Source: Calliphora vicina (lineage: Eukaryota > Arthropoda > Insecta > Diptera > Calliphoridae). Taken from it: a stretch of DNA of 64,000 nucleotides. Below, piece by piece: positions 48,692 to 60,992 of the stretch (its first letter is position 1; each line of letters opens with the position of its first letter). The stretch spans positions 41,788,278 through 41,852,277 of the forward strand of contig NC_088784.1 of assembly GCF_958450345.1 (NCBI RefSeq), written 5' to 3'. The translations under genes were made by a program, and so were the position numbers. The notes under the pieces are model-generated. The model was not told the origin of the DNA. It did no database searches and saw only the letters and a program-made list of their open reading frames with translations.

Positions 48692-49413
48692 TACCTTTAT
48701 TGTTAACCGGCATAAGAAACCACGTGATCCTTACATTTTCCGTATAAAATGTGTTCAGAAAATTTATGTAGAATGTTACGGAGAACATTTTTGTAGAATA
48801 TGTTAACCCTCTAAACCCTCAAGGAATGGGTCTTTTTTGTCCTTCTTTTAAAACAGAGTAAAAAACACCATTAAAACAGGGATTTAAGGGGTTAAAATGT
48901 TCCGCAAAAATATTACTATAAGTTCCTGAATACACCAATACGGAAAATTCAACCAGAAAGTCAGAAATAAGACATAACAAAGGAGAGCCTATGGTTAATT
49001 TCTCATTTATTAAGAATTTTATTTTAAAGTACCCCAGAAATTTAGCATGAAAAAAAAATAGTTCAAATTTAACTAAAAATCACTAATATCTCTATTATTT
49101 TACCGTCGATAGCAAATGTGGATAGGAAGTATCTAATTTTTTCGCTCTAGGCAATCCACTTCCTTACCATACAATGCTGGAGCATATTTTCAAACACCAT
49201 TAAATCATTATCAAAAAGTTAAATTTGAGAAAGGGATCGGTTTGAAATCATTCTCAATCATCAGGGGTGCATACACATATAATCCATAAATTCATCAACA
49301 GTATTCTTCAAATTGTACTCTAGCATTTAATTAACAGTCAAAATTTTATAAAGACATGTTTTAAAAATAGGAACAGAGATACTAAAAACGGTGGTTTATT
49401 TCCTTTCAATAAA
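48692..49413. other. AT-rich DNA, nothing recognised
   Basis: No ORF of note. A short CCCTCAAGGAATGGG segment at about 48817 and near-palindromic GGTTTATTTCC...AATAAACC at 49393-49415 are the only features seen. Confidence 0.5.
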
Positions 49414-50645
49414 CCAGTTTTTTGGTGACCGCGGTTCCAAATATTCCCCGATTTTATCCATTTTTCTTTTATAGGATTAACAATACATCTATATTGTATA
49501 TCAACTAAAGAAAGAAGTGTTTAAATCAGGACTGAGTCCAAAGTTACATGCATTTGAATTTAAAAACATTAAAAAAGGTGATTTTTCGCAATTTTTTTGG
49601 GAAAAAAGTACTTTTATTCAGAGACCAAAAATAACAGCTATTAAATTTTTTGAGACTGAAAAGTTAGGCATAAATCAATGAATAATTTTTACGTTTTCAA
49701 ATAAGAGTTATTCATAATAAATATTTTTTTTGTTGCTCATAAATTTAATTGTCAAAAGTTAAATACATTTTTGAAAAGTAGACAAAATCCTCTATCCATT
49801 GATATATAACATGTCTACCTTATGTTTTTTACGTGTAAAATAAATTAGGGAAAACTTAACAACTCGCTGAGAATTTACTTTTGACAATTAAAAAATTCAT
49901 GGAATACTTTTTTAAAAAATATGACAAAAAATGCTTTTTATTGAATTTTGCATAGACACAAATTTTTGAAATTGAAATTTTTATTTATGGATATTTTTTA
50001 ATGAAATTTCACAATTATGTAGATTTTCTATTTAAAATGGAAAAATAAAAAAAAAAAATTTTGAAATTTTTTATCAAGTATCCCGCAATTCCCAAAAAAA
50101 TCTTGAAAATCCCAAAAATGGGATTTTTTCGTTTTTTGGCTATAAAATCCATACCAGGGGCGGGGTTATCGGAACCCTTTACAAAATAATTAAGTACTTA
50201 TTGGGCCATCTAAAATAGGTTACTATATTTTACATAAAAAATAGGCATTTTTTGAATGGCATTTTTTTAATGTCCCCTCAGTAACAAAAATTATAAATTT
50301 TTTTTTCATTTAAAATATTTGGCGCAAAGTTAGCTTTTCAAAAAGTAGAAATTCATTCTACATGCTCTTAGAAATTTCTTAGATAACTTAAAAAGAATAA
50401 AAGTACTTTTTTTCTTTTTAAGTTTTAATTTTTTTAAATTCAAATGCATGTAACTTAGGACTCAGTCATTATTTTTAAACACTTCTTTCTTTCTTGGAAC
50501 CGCGGTCACCAAAAAACTGGAGTAGGGTGGGTAAAAATGTTGAAAATTAAATTTTCAAATGCGAATATCTCCTAAGCTATAAGAGATAATTGATAGCTAC
50601 GACGAGGTTTTATGTAGTGCTCGACGAGGAGATTCTAAATGTGTC
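49414..50645. repeat. dispersed repeat family C in inverted-duplicate (foldback) arrangement
   Basis: The left arm 49414-49567 and right arm about 50427-50520 are inverted copies, sharing CCAGTTTTTTGGTGACCGCG / CGCGGTCACCAAAAAACTGG and an ATGCATTTGAATTT block. A separate copy of the same family at 56860-57404 shares CCCAAAAATGGGATTTTTT, TTACAAAATAATTAAG and the closing CTCGACGAGGAGATTCTA. The 57-kb copy aligns partly to the left arm, so the foldback is an inverted partial duplication of family C, not only a TIR transposon. No ORFs and no clear target duplication. Confidence 0.75.
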
Positions 50646-50800
50646 CTACTTTGGGAACCACTGGTCCCGCTCCTGGTGGGCTCATGAGGTCCAAATTCAA
50701 AACATAAACTCGACTACACATCCTCTTTGCGCATGTGGAATTTCATTCAAATCGCCGTAAGAGTTTAGAAGTTACAGATTTATTTCCATCTTTTTTTATT
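50646..50800 (+). repeat. dispersed repeat family B, copy 2
   Basis: CTACTTTGGGAACC...GGTGGGCTCATGAGGTCCAA...CATAAACTCGACTAC...GAGTTTAGAAGTTACAG aligns with copies at 46395 and 63575. It directly abuts the end of family C here. Confidence 0.78.
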
Positions 50801-51815
50801 CTCATACCACTGTGCGCTGCTCACAATTATTGTTGTCAACTTATAAACAATGTTAATGACAGAGTGTTATCAACATCGTTTATAAGTAGAAAATTCTTCC
50901 AATGGAAATGATTATAAACATTGCAATGCAATTTCATAACAATATTCATAATTCAATGAAGAATGATTCTTTTAGATGTTTACCACATCATTTATTTATA
51001 ACATGTATTTGTTATTTAATTTAGATTTTAAAAACTTTTCAACATATAAGCAAGGCATATTTTTATATTATTTTGATTCATAATATTTAAGAAGCAAGTC
51101 CAAAACCGAAAATAATCGAAACTCTGGTTTTTAATATTGAAGCTTTTTTGAAAACTCTAATTTATATACATACATTAGCCACAGATTATTATATTGTACT
51201 AATAATAAAATTTTCAATCTTTGATATCAAATCACATGAAAAATTCATACTACACCAAGGAAAAACATAAAAACAAAAACCATCATCCAAAATCATCGAA
51301 GTGTTGCCAATTTTGCCTTTTAAAATTTTTTCAATTAGGTTGTGATAGGATGTGTTGTTGAAGCATTGCAGTAACACACCTAATGCTATATTTTCAACAT
51401 GAAAATTGTTCAACCTTTATATTTTAGAACGAATATTTAAAGGGTAATATTTAATGCTTTCTATTGCTGACATATAATATTACATTTAAACAATTATTTT
51501 TTAATCAACTTATATAAACTTTAAATAGAAACAATTCAAGTAAATTTTTAAATAAAAATATAATCTTTTTCGATTTAGTCTCTGGCAACACTGATGCTCT
51601 GCAATAAAACAAATGTGCAAAATATTGTTCAAAGAAAATAAAAATTCATATGAAAATCAACAATAAAGCTCGTAATTTTTTTTAATATTTATCAAATAAA
51701 ATCATATAAATTTATTTTTTATATCCCATATTCAAACTAGGGTATATTTTACAGAGCACAGTGTTTTATTGAGACAAAATAAATTTTATAATATTTGCAT
51801 TAGAATCAAATATAA
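50801..51815. other. AT-rich DNA, no gene recognised
   Basis: Only short ORFs, such as 74 codons at 51189-51413 on the minus strand, with no domain. Confidence 0.5.
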
Positions 51816-51821
51816 TAAAAT

Positions 51822-52181
51822 TTGACAGATTGCAGGGTGTCCAGGACTAATTGGTCAAAGTTGGATGCAAAGGCAACCAAAATACTGATATGGTTGGATA
51901 GGAAAAGTCTCAGGTTTTTAGTAGGAGTGATAACCGGGCACTGCTCAATTGGAGTCTTCATTGGTAAATGGGATATGCGAGCACAGAACTTCTGTAGGTT
52001 GTGCGATGATATTGAGGAACTAGAAACAGTGGAACATATTTTGTCTAACAGTCCTAGACTACAGGGTCTTAGGCAAAAATGGCTATCGGAAAGATTCCAT
52101 GATGAACTAGATACAATCTGGAAATCTACTAGTCTTTATCAGATGAATAGGTTGGCTATTTTAGTTAGCGGAACTCTTTGA
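51822..52181 (+). pseudogene. C-terminal fragment of a non-LTR retrotransposon ORF2
   Basis: A 119-codon open fragment. The block TGHCSIGVFIGKWDMRAQNF followed by CRLCDDIEELETVEHIL resembles the end of insect non-LTR retrotransposon polyproteins, after the RNase H domain, where a TGHG/C...CxxC...H...C zinc-binding pattern is usual. The first CxxC and the histidine are present, but the last cysteine position reads SNSP in place of a CCP-like motif, so the site is broken. It is a different lineage from the Jockey elements here, whose ORF2 lacks this segment. Upstream RT is not found. Confidence 0.7.
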
Positions 52182-52901
52182 ATCCCAGTCTATACTTCTT
52201 TTTCTTATTTTTGTGAGAAAAAAATGTAGATGACAAAATTGAGTTAGTAACTGTTTTTTGCTTATATCTGTGGGCAGAGTTGTAAGTTATTGGGGGGCTT
52301 CGGAAATTTTAATTAAATATATAAATGGACAGACGAACATGGCTAAATCGACTTCACTATCCATAACGACAACGATATTACCAATTATGATGAAGCGTAT
52401 ACAAATCACTGATATATTTATAAATAAATTTTGCTCAATATTTGGCCTTTCAGAAGCTAAATTTTATAACCGTCATGCATGCGGATGATTTATTTTTTTG
52501 CAATAAATTTTAAGAAGATTTCAGATAAATATAACAAGTAACAGATTTTTTTAAGTCATATCTTATAACTTATCACATATTTTTTACAAATATGAGTTCT
52601 AAAACACTGTCTAAAAAAAGGGTTTCTTTGTTGTGTATCGCCACATTATGAAAAGAAAACCATGCCATACCGCACCCCACCGCAACATACACCCATCATA
52701 CCAAATATGAAAAGATTCTTCTTCAGTAAAGAATTAAAAACAAAGAAAAACTCATAAATTAAACATTTTTTAATAAAATATCCTTTTTTATGAATTTTTA
52801 CAAAAAAACAAGACATATTGTACGCCATTTAGATCTAACTCACACATAAACGTGAAAAAAGTTAATGCTAACAAACAAACACACCAGCACAACATACATT
52901 A
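52182..52901. other. AT-rich DNA with a relic of a fly repeat motif
   Basis: GGACAGACGAACATGGCTAA at about 52328 is the same conserved motif as in family A (about 36320), so a degraded copy of that repeat type lies around 52250-52400. Nothing else is recognised. Confidence 0.55.
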
Positions 52902-55134
52902 CCCAGCAGTTCTGGGTGACTATCCCGAACTAGTGATTTTACCTATCATTTAGGGTGACCACTAGTTTCATATGTAAATAGCTACGTGACTAGTTTCTTT
53001 ATCATGTGCATGTCTTAAACCAATATAGATTTCAAATATACTGTCTAACAACTGTTACAAAGTAGTCAACGCATAAATAACTTGTTATTTTAACATGTAC
53101 CAGTGCTAGCGGAAGCTAATTGACTTCTAGTCAGATAAAAACTCATCACGTAGACAGTACAATAACCGATTGCTTGTAAATAAACCTTCCACCGATTACA
53201 CTCTAATATATTACTTCTGGTGGATAATATATCTTATTTCTCAATTACAGTACAAAATAAACGTTTAAAGTGACTACACTCTAGATTACTTAGAGCCACT
53301 AAAGTGGCAGTTGACCTCACGCTAGATTACCTGGGACGTATACAATAACCAATCGACTTCTCCCTACACTACAAAGGGCACAGGCGCACAGTGGGTTCAA
53401 TGTTACCTAAAGTGGCGATTAATTCATAAAAGCCGTAGTTTTAAAATATTATATTTTTTTATTGATGAGTTATTATAAGCACATAAAAACACATCATTTT
53501 AGAAAAAAAAAGTTAAAAATAAATTCTTTTTCACCCGTTAAGCGCATTATTGTTTTTTGGAAAAAAAAGACCTTAGCTCACAATTTATGCTGTAACTTTG
53601 GTATGGAAAGCGATAAATTAATAAATAATATTGGAAACTAAAGCATACTTAACGTGCTATTAAAAAATTCCAATAATAAATTTATTACTTATATGTATTT
53701 ATATTAGTATAAATTTAATTTAAAATCTAATTTTTGTGTTTCACAAAATTTTTCCAAAAAAGTCACAAATGAGAATATTATAATTTTTTAGTAATGAAAA
53801 ACATAAAAACACAACTTTAAAAAAATGGAAGAAACATTTTTTTAATCTGTTTTGTTTCAGCATATTGTTACGTTTTAACCTTTTCAAAACGTTGGTTTAT
53901 TTCCTTTAAATAAACCGGATACTTTTGATTGCAAATAAAAGCCATTTAGTAGTTTGAAAATTGTAACAACTCTTTATTTATTTAAAATGTACAACAACAG
54001 AATTAATTAGTCACTCAATATTTTTTATACACGTTTATAAATTCGCAGAAATACAGACACACTTTAACGAATTCACTTGAAAAATACAGCACACTTTAAG
54101 GCACTCAGTTGATGTTTATTCGAAAAGCGTCTCTGATAAACTCACACACTACTGCAACCTCTGCCACTATTTATAACACTGCCATCTGCACTCTAGATTG
54201 CTCTTTTAACTGTCTAGAGCTTTCTAATACATACGCCATCTGTGGAGTATTTTCTACAATGTTCTTTAACTGAATATTCGAATTCGAATATACGGTCGCA
54301 GCAAACAGCATTGCCATACTTACGATCAATGGTCAACTGAAAGCTTTTATTCAATGTTAATAATGCCCACAGATATGTTAATGTTTGGGCACTGCTATTT
54401 GAAAGCATTATGCAACTTTAAATCAGCCGTTAAAATCGTTATATTTGAATTCAAGTACAATTTCGTAACAATATGTTTTTTAGCAACAGGAGTTCTTTCA
54501 CTACAACTTAAATAAGTAAAAAACCTCAATAAACCCGCACTATTTTTTTTTGGAATATATAAGCTGAAATGTCGTATTTTAAGAACATTTAATGAAATTT
54601 ATCCGATCTAGCCCTGAACTTTTTTAAACTCCATCTATATATCGAAAAAACCCCAATAATGAAGCACTTTAAAAAAACATAAAAAATATTTGCAAAACAT
54701 TTAACTAAACAAAAAATATTTATTTATGTTCTCAAATACCTGATGTTGATGGTTAAATTTTAATATTTCTACTTTTAACAGACTTAACAAAAAATATAAG
54801 CTATCGAAATATCACAATTTTCAATTTTAACCACAGCACGCAAAATTTGTAAAAATTATTTGACTTTGGCCGATCACTGCCAATAAAGTAAGTTACTCAC
54901 AACTATACTTATAGCAGTTAGTGATGTATTATTTAATGCACTTTAACACAATACCAAACATGACTTTGAAAGATAAGTTCAGCTTTTGAATTAATCGCCA
55001 CATTTGGTACATTATAACCCTCTATGAGGCGTGTGAAATGATCCAAAATATAAAAATTGGAGTCAGCCAAGTGATCAGACATTGGTGACAATTACTGTCT
55101 ATGGGATACATTTACTACTTGTAAAACTGCTGGG
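52902..55134. mobile_element. TA-flanked inverted-repeat element carrying a solo LTR
   Basis: Ends CCCAGCAGTT (52902-52911) and AACTGCTGGG (55125-55134) are perfect inverted repeats flanked by TA (52900-52901 and 55135-55136). Subterminal inverted similarity extends further: GTGGCGATTAATTCA at about 53413 pairs with TGAATTAATCGCCAC at about 54989, with matching neighbours. The left end folds as ACCCAG-CAGTT-CTGGGT. The left ~500 bp carry repeated short motifs (ACTAG, CTAGATTAC, AAAGTGGC). No transposase is present. A 605-bp solo LTR (53866-54470) interrupts it, so the element proper is about 1.6 kb. Non-autonomous DNA transposon; superfamily uncertain, Tc1/mariner-like by TA flanks. Confidence 0.75.
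53866..54470 (-). mobile_element. solo LTR, Gypsy-type (605 bp), inverted relative to 30444
   Basis: TGTTACG...CGTAACA ends with ATAT on each side (53862-53865 and 54471-54474). It aligns in reverse complement to the LTR at 30444-31054, including the TATAAATA promoter box and the AATAAATAAAG polyadenylation block. It is nested in the TA-flanked element 52902-55134 and therefore younger than it. Confidence 0.9.
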
Positions 55135-55136
55135 TA

Positions 55137-56855
55137 CTTATTCAATTGGAGTGTATATAAATAGTATCTGTGTTAAAAGGATAATGGTGATGATGCTTAT
55201 AGTCCAAAATAAAAACAAAACAAAAAAAGTAAAAGGTTAAATGTTTTTGTACTGGCCTATAACAGAAGTGTAAAAATGGACCACTTACACCAACATTCAT
55301 ACGCACATATATTTACATAAATTTGTTATACAGTAGACTGCTCCAAAAAAATTAATTTGTTTACTTTTACTACGTTCTGTAAAATACGTTCTGTAGATAT
55401 TTTTCCAAAATATGGAAGGTAAAAGAGTCTGATTGTTGTCAAATGATCACCATTAATTTTGGTAAAATTAAAAACCGAAGACGTCGAATAACAGGCACGT
55501 ATATAATAATAAAGCTTTAATAAAACTATTCACAAGGTCTCTTATCATGTCATATTGTCATAATGTCTTAATATTTCATAATGGTTTGAAAATGTTGTTG
55601 TTGCTTTTCAAACAAAAAATTTCCCAAAATAATACTAGATAGTCTGTATACTATGTTTAGTATGTTATCGAAACCAACCAGCAGAGACCTGCGCCGAACG
55701 CCTAAGATTCAGTTAAACCGTTAAACCGAAGTTTAGAAAATCAAAATTTACTTTTGATGGAAAACTAAACTTGCATTAGAAACTATATTAAATAATCTAT
55801 GATAACTTGAATATTATTCAACAGATTTTCGGTATAAGCTGATAAAATAAATATTTAAAACCCTTATTTTGGCAAATCCTCGAGAATGTTAGATTTTTTT
55901 GATAAATCCATCAGCAAGATTTAGATAATTACTTTTCAGAACCTAAGGAGCAATTTCAGGGGGTTTTAAAGTAGCTTGAAGTTTTTTTTTCGTCCATACA
56001 ATCTTGGAGCTGTCTATTACACATACGTATGTATGTAGAAAACATCTATGGGATATGTGTAGAGAAGATTTTGGGGGATGTATGTAAAAATGATGTGTAT
56101 GTTTGGGTATTTGTAAAAGGTTAAACAATAATTTTCTTCAAATTATTCAAATGTGCAATAGAAACCTATTCAAAACAACGATTTCGTTTTCATGTATTTA
56201 ACATATTTTCACACATCCACACCCACCTACACTGAGCCACATTTAAATTGTATAATTTTTTAGTTTAACAAAACATTATTCAGCTATTTTGAGGTTGAGT
56301 TACGTTTAAAATTTCAAAAACTTAATATTCTACATAGATATGCATGTTAAACAAAGAATTGTAAGTTACCATTTATATGTACGTTTATAACGTCAATACA
56401 GGTTGTAATATAATTATAATAATTAGGGTAACACTTATTATATTGTGACCAAACGTATCCGGTAAAACTAAGCAAAATAACTGTTCATCAGGACATTAAC
56501 AAAATAAGACTTTTATCATACACTTCAAAAATTATCTAGTGTGAATTATACGGCTTATTGAGGAAGTAATCGAATGTTTTCACTATTATTTAATTTGTTG
56601 TGGTCTAGAGGATTTGTTTGGATCTTTTATTTATACTGCACTTTATGATATTCCAGAAGGTAAATGTGATCATTTGTAATTTTGTCCCCACTTGAAGCTG
56701 AAACAATTAATCATATTGTATTGAATCGAGTTATAAAGAAGAAATTAACAGATTTTCTAAATGCCTTAAAATACAAATATGTACATTTGGGTGGAGTGAT
56801 TTCTAAGGCCAACTTTTTTTGATATTGTGCCATCGATTTTTTGATAGCTTTTGTA
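55137..56855. other. AT-rich DNA, no gene recognised
   Basis: Short ORFs only. CACATACGTATGTATGTAG at about 56019 is simple-sequence-like. No element boundary recognised. Confidence 0.5.
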
Positions 56856-56859
56856 ATCA

Positions 56860-57404
56860 GGAATCCTACAATTCCCAAAAAAATCAGGAATCAGAAATCC
56901 TGCAATTCTCAAAAAAGTTCTTGAAAAATCCCAAAAATGGGATTTTTTTTAGTTTTTTGTCTATATTATCCATACTAGGGGTGGGGAGAACGAAAATCTT
57001 TTACAAAATAATTAAGAATATATTGTGCCATCTAAAATAGATTACTATATTTTAATATTGACTATGCGATTTGAGAATTTTTGCCCTAAATTTGCATTTT
57101 ACATAAAAATAGGCGTATTTTGGATGGACCTGGTTCCCTCGGTATAGAAAGTTTTCAAATGTTTTTCATTTAAGCTATTTGATGTAAAGTTAGCTTTTCA
57201 AAAAGTACTTTTTTCCCCAAAAACTAGCGAAAAATTAACTTTTCGTTATTTTTCAAATTCAAATGCATATAACTTTGGACTCAGTAATGATTTTTAAATA
57301 ATTATTCTTAGTCCAATAAAAGAAAAATAATGAAAATCTGGAAATATTTGAAACCTATAATTGATAGCTAAGAAAAGGCTGTAGTGCTCGACGAGGAGAT
57401 TCTA
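56860..57404 (+). repeat. dispersed repeat family C, copy 2
   Basis: Aligns with 50080-50645: CAATTCCCAAAAAAATC, CCCAAAAATGGGATTTTTT, TTTTACAAAATAATTAAG, GGACTCAGTAATGATTTTTAA and CTCGACGAGGAGATTCTA. It joins directly to family A on its right. Confidence 0.8.
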
Positions 57405-58238
57405 TGTATGTTTTTATACTCTCCACCACCATAAGTGGAGAATGAGGGTATATATAAGTTTGTCATTCCGTGTGTAACATTGAGAAATATTCATCCTAGA
57501 CCCAACATAGTATATCTATTATTGATCCTTATGAAATTCTAAGTCGATTGAGCTATGTCCGTCAGTCTGTCCGTCAGTCTGTCCGTCTGTGTAAAACACG
57601 CTCACGTCTAAAATACGCAAACAAACTTAATTTGTATTATTATCCTAAGCCTTTGGTAATGAAAATCAGCCAAATCGGTACAGTAGAACCAAAGTTATGA
57701 ATCAGAATGTGGGACAACCTCAAAAAAAATTTATAATTTTCACATATTTTTGGTCATTGGTGTAAATATATTGCAGCTAATACCATACAATTTTGCACTC
57801 GTTACTTTTATGATAAAAGGAGTAACTCTGATGAAAATTATAAGAATCGTTACATGATTTCTCCTAGCCCCCATACAAATTTCTTCCCGAAATATGGTTC
57901 TATGGTCTATAAATGCCTACAGAATAGCAGTATCCATAGAAAATTCAGCAAAAATAAGTTTCGTGATAAAAAATTTTCCTTACCAAATTTTTCGTGTATC
58001 GGCCCTTATTTGACCATAGCCCCATATAAAGTACACTTCCGAAAATCACTTAAATAAGCATAAATATCTCATAAATGTCGCTATCAAGTTGAAATTCGAC
58101 ATAAATAATCCCCATGTATACCAAAATCGCAGTACCAAGTTCTATGAAGATCAGCCTATAATTTTTTATAGCTCCTATATAAGCACCATTTCCGAAAAAC
58201 ACATTAATCGGCATAAATATCTAAAAAATATAAATATC
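57405..58238 (-). repeat. family A repeat, right-hand part, interrupted by a Jockey element
   Basis: Reverse complement of the 36490-side end of family A: TATACTCTCCACCACCATAA, GAGCTATGTCCGTC with repeated CAGTCTGTCCGT, then two to three tandem units with CATAGCCCCATATAAAG. The same repeat continues at 62991 after the Jockey insertion. The ORFs at 57854-58057 and 58089-58322 are antisense to repeat units and not genes. Confidence 0.85.
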
Positions 58239-58380
58239 TTTTTTTTTTTTTTTTTTTTAACGTTTATTTATTTATCGAATCTGCCTTACTTAGGCCTGAC
58301 AATAAGTAATAAAATCTTATAACTAAAATTAAAACTAAATGCTCTCTGACGGGAGCGTTGATGTTCATAAGGGCCACATC

Positions 58381-60992
58381 TTAGCGGGGTGGTAGATCGG
58401 CTCTACGAAGCCTTGATCTTGTTTGGGTCTGTGTGAGATGTCTTGCAAGCGGGTTCGGGTGGTTCCACAATTTCATGATGTATTTCTCACGGACATTCTT
58501 GAATTCGTCTTTAACCAACGGTACTTGTAGGTCTCTATGGATGTTCTCATTTCTTATGTACCAAGGTGCACCTGTCATTATCCTAAGAATTCTCGATTGG
58601 GCCCTCTGTATAAGTTCAATACTGGAATTACTGGCCGTTCCCCACAATTGGATTCCATATGTCCAGATTGGTTTTAAAACACATTTATACAGGATGACTT
58701 TATAGTCAAGGCTTAATTTTGATTGGTGATTGAGTAACCAGTGAAGGCTAGAGGCTCTTAACTTCATGTGAAGTCTCTTGGCTTCTATATGACGACGCCA
58801 AGTAAGTCGTCTATCCAAGTGAATACCAAGGTATGTAACAGTATCTGTCTGTGGAATGTTTATGTTATTTAGTGTGATAGGTGGACAATCACCCCTTCTG
58901 AGAGTAAATGTGATGTGTTTACTTTTGAGTTCATTTACTCGTATTCTCCAGTTATTCAACCATATCTCCACGAGTCTCAGATAATTTGCCAATTTCGTAG
59001 AAGCTACCTGCGGATCTGCATGTGAGCTAAGTATTGCCGTATCATCAGCGAAAGTTGATATGGTAAGTCTATCACACACAGGCAAGTCAGAAGTATATAT
59101 CAAATAAAGTGTTGGTCCGAGAACACTTCCCTGTGGAACACCAGCTTTAATTTCATAATTTCCTGTTACATAATCGCAATATTTCACTCTAAAAACTCGG
59201 TCTGATATGTATGACTCCAGCAATCGATGCGTACTTGGTGGCAGTAGACACTTAATTTTGTGAATTAACCCCTTATGCCACACCTTGTCGAAGGCCTGGG
59301 CGATGTCCAAAAAGATAGCACAGCAGTATTTTTTATTTTCAAAAGATTTTCTGATCTCTCCAGTCAATCGATTAACTTGTTCAATGGTTCCATGTTGTTC
59401 ACGAAAACCAAATTGATGAACTGGGATAATATTTTGGTTATTTAAGTATGGAATAATTTTACATTGCAATACTTTCTCAAATAACTTGGATATGCATGGC
59501 AGTAGACTTATAGGTCTGTATGAAGACGGCATTGTTAAATCTTTTCCTGGTTTAGGTATCATTATGATCTGAGCAATTTTCCAATTAGTTGGGAAAACGC
59601 CTAGTCTAATGATCGCAGAAAACAATACAGATAGCACGATTATAGCTATATTCGGTAGGTTTTTAATCATGGATGGCGTAATTTTGTCATATCCTGGAGA
59701 TTTTTTTGTATTTGTGTTATTTTTGATAACTTTTCGAACGTCCTCGGGACTTACTCTGATATGATCATCCGCTGTCTCGTGAACAGGAGGATTTTCCAGT
59801 ACAAAATCATTGTTGGGTGGATTTGGCTTAAATACATTACGTAGGTGCTCGGCAAAAATTAATGCTTTGTCCTTATCATTTCTTGCCCAATTACCGTCAG
59901 ATTTTCTCAACGGAGTTCTTCCCTCTACCGGTGGTTTGATGTTACGTGTGGCTTTCCAAAGAGAAAAGTTCGTATGTGTAGTATTCGTCAAACTCTCAAT
60001 GTATCTTTCGTTTCTGCGATCCTCTTCTAAACAAAGGGCTCTCTTCAGTCTTCTAGTAGCGATGGACAGCCTCTGCTTTGCAGCAGGTGATCTATTTTGT
60101 TGCCATTCTCTTCTAAGCTTTCTCTTTTCGAGAAGCAGATCTCGATCCTTGAATGATCCAGAGCCGAAATAATTAATGACGTGAAGTCATTGACGCATTC
60201 GTTTATCTCTCCCTCACACTGTATATTTGGATTTGTGTGGATATGGCTACTGATAAACTTTCTGTATTTAAGCCAATTTGTTTTGTAAAACGGAATATTT
60301 TCAGGAGATTTTGGTATATTTTTCCCATAATAGGTGACTATTACGGGTGAATGGTCGGAAGATAAATCAAAAGATATTTCCGTAGATATTGAATTTCGAT
60401 CTACATTTCTGGATATGGCAAAGTCTATAAGGTCAGGAATTTTCCTAGGATCAGTAGGCCAGTATGTTGGTTGGCCAGGGGATATGACATCCAGGCAATT
60501 CCTACTGTCAACTAGGGCTTTGTAGAGCTGTCTTCCTCTAGGGTTAATTAGCCGTGAACCCCAGTATGTGTGTTTCGCATTGTAATCACCACATGCCAGG
60601 AAACGATCTCCTAGAGTTTCAAAGAATTCTTCAAATTTGTCCTTAGTCATCGAAAATCGTGGGGGGCAATATATGGAACTCACTGTAAGATTTCCAAATG
60701 CACATTCCAGTCGTATGGAAGTTGCTTGCATATATTCTTTTGAAAATTCATCTAGGGCATAATGTTTTAAACGGCTTTTAATCAAGATACCAGTACCACC
60801 ATGAGCTTTTCCGTCGGGATGATTTGTGTTATGGAATGAAAATCCTGGAATATTAAAGTTGTATCTATTTGTAAGGTGTGTCTCAGAAATTAACATCACA
60901 TCGACGTCTTTACTTATCATAAAATTATAAACCTCAGATTTATGTTGGTTCAAACCATTTGCATTCCAGAAACAAACTTTCAAGAAACTCAT
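58381..60992 (-). pseudogene. Jockey ORF2 (endonuclease + reverse transcriptase), one disabling deletion/frameshift
   Basis: The N-terminal frame (60992-60045) encodes the endonuclease: NANGLNQHKSE, SETHL, GKAHGGTGI, YCPPRF, CGDYNAKHTYWGSR and SDHSPVI. At about 60150 the protein breaks after ALDHSR. Compared with the copy at 24263, about 15 codons (the CQIPPKTNT region) are missing and the frame shifts. The correct downstream frame is open to 58381 and includes SPGYDKITPSMIKN, SYRPISLLP, HQFGFREQHGTIEQVN, FLDIAQAFDKVWHKG, GVPQGSVLGP, FADD, YLGIHLDRRLTWRRH and the C-terminal RLRRADLPPR. The 536-codon downstream ORF is otherwise undamaged. ORF2 starts inside the ORF1 stop (ATGA). Confidence 0.93.

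Noticed and set aside
38498..56010. Shared 17-mer GCTCCAAGATTGTATGG at 38498 and, inverted, at 55994
   Set aside because: Flanks do not align beyond the short match, and one such match is plausible by chance in a window this size.
58433..58705. 90-codon plus-strand ORF
   Set aside because: Antisense to the C-terminal part of Jockey ORF2, with a parallel shadow at 22827-23024 over copy 1.
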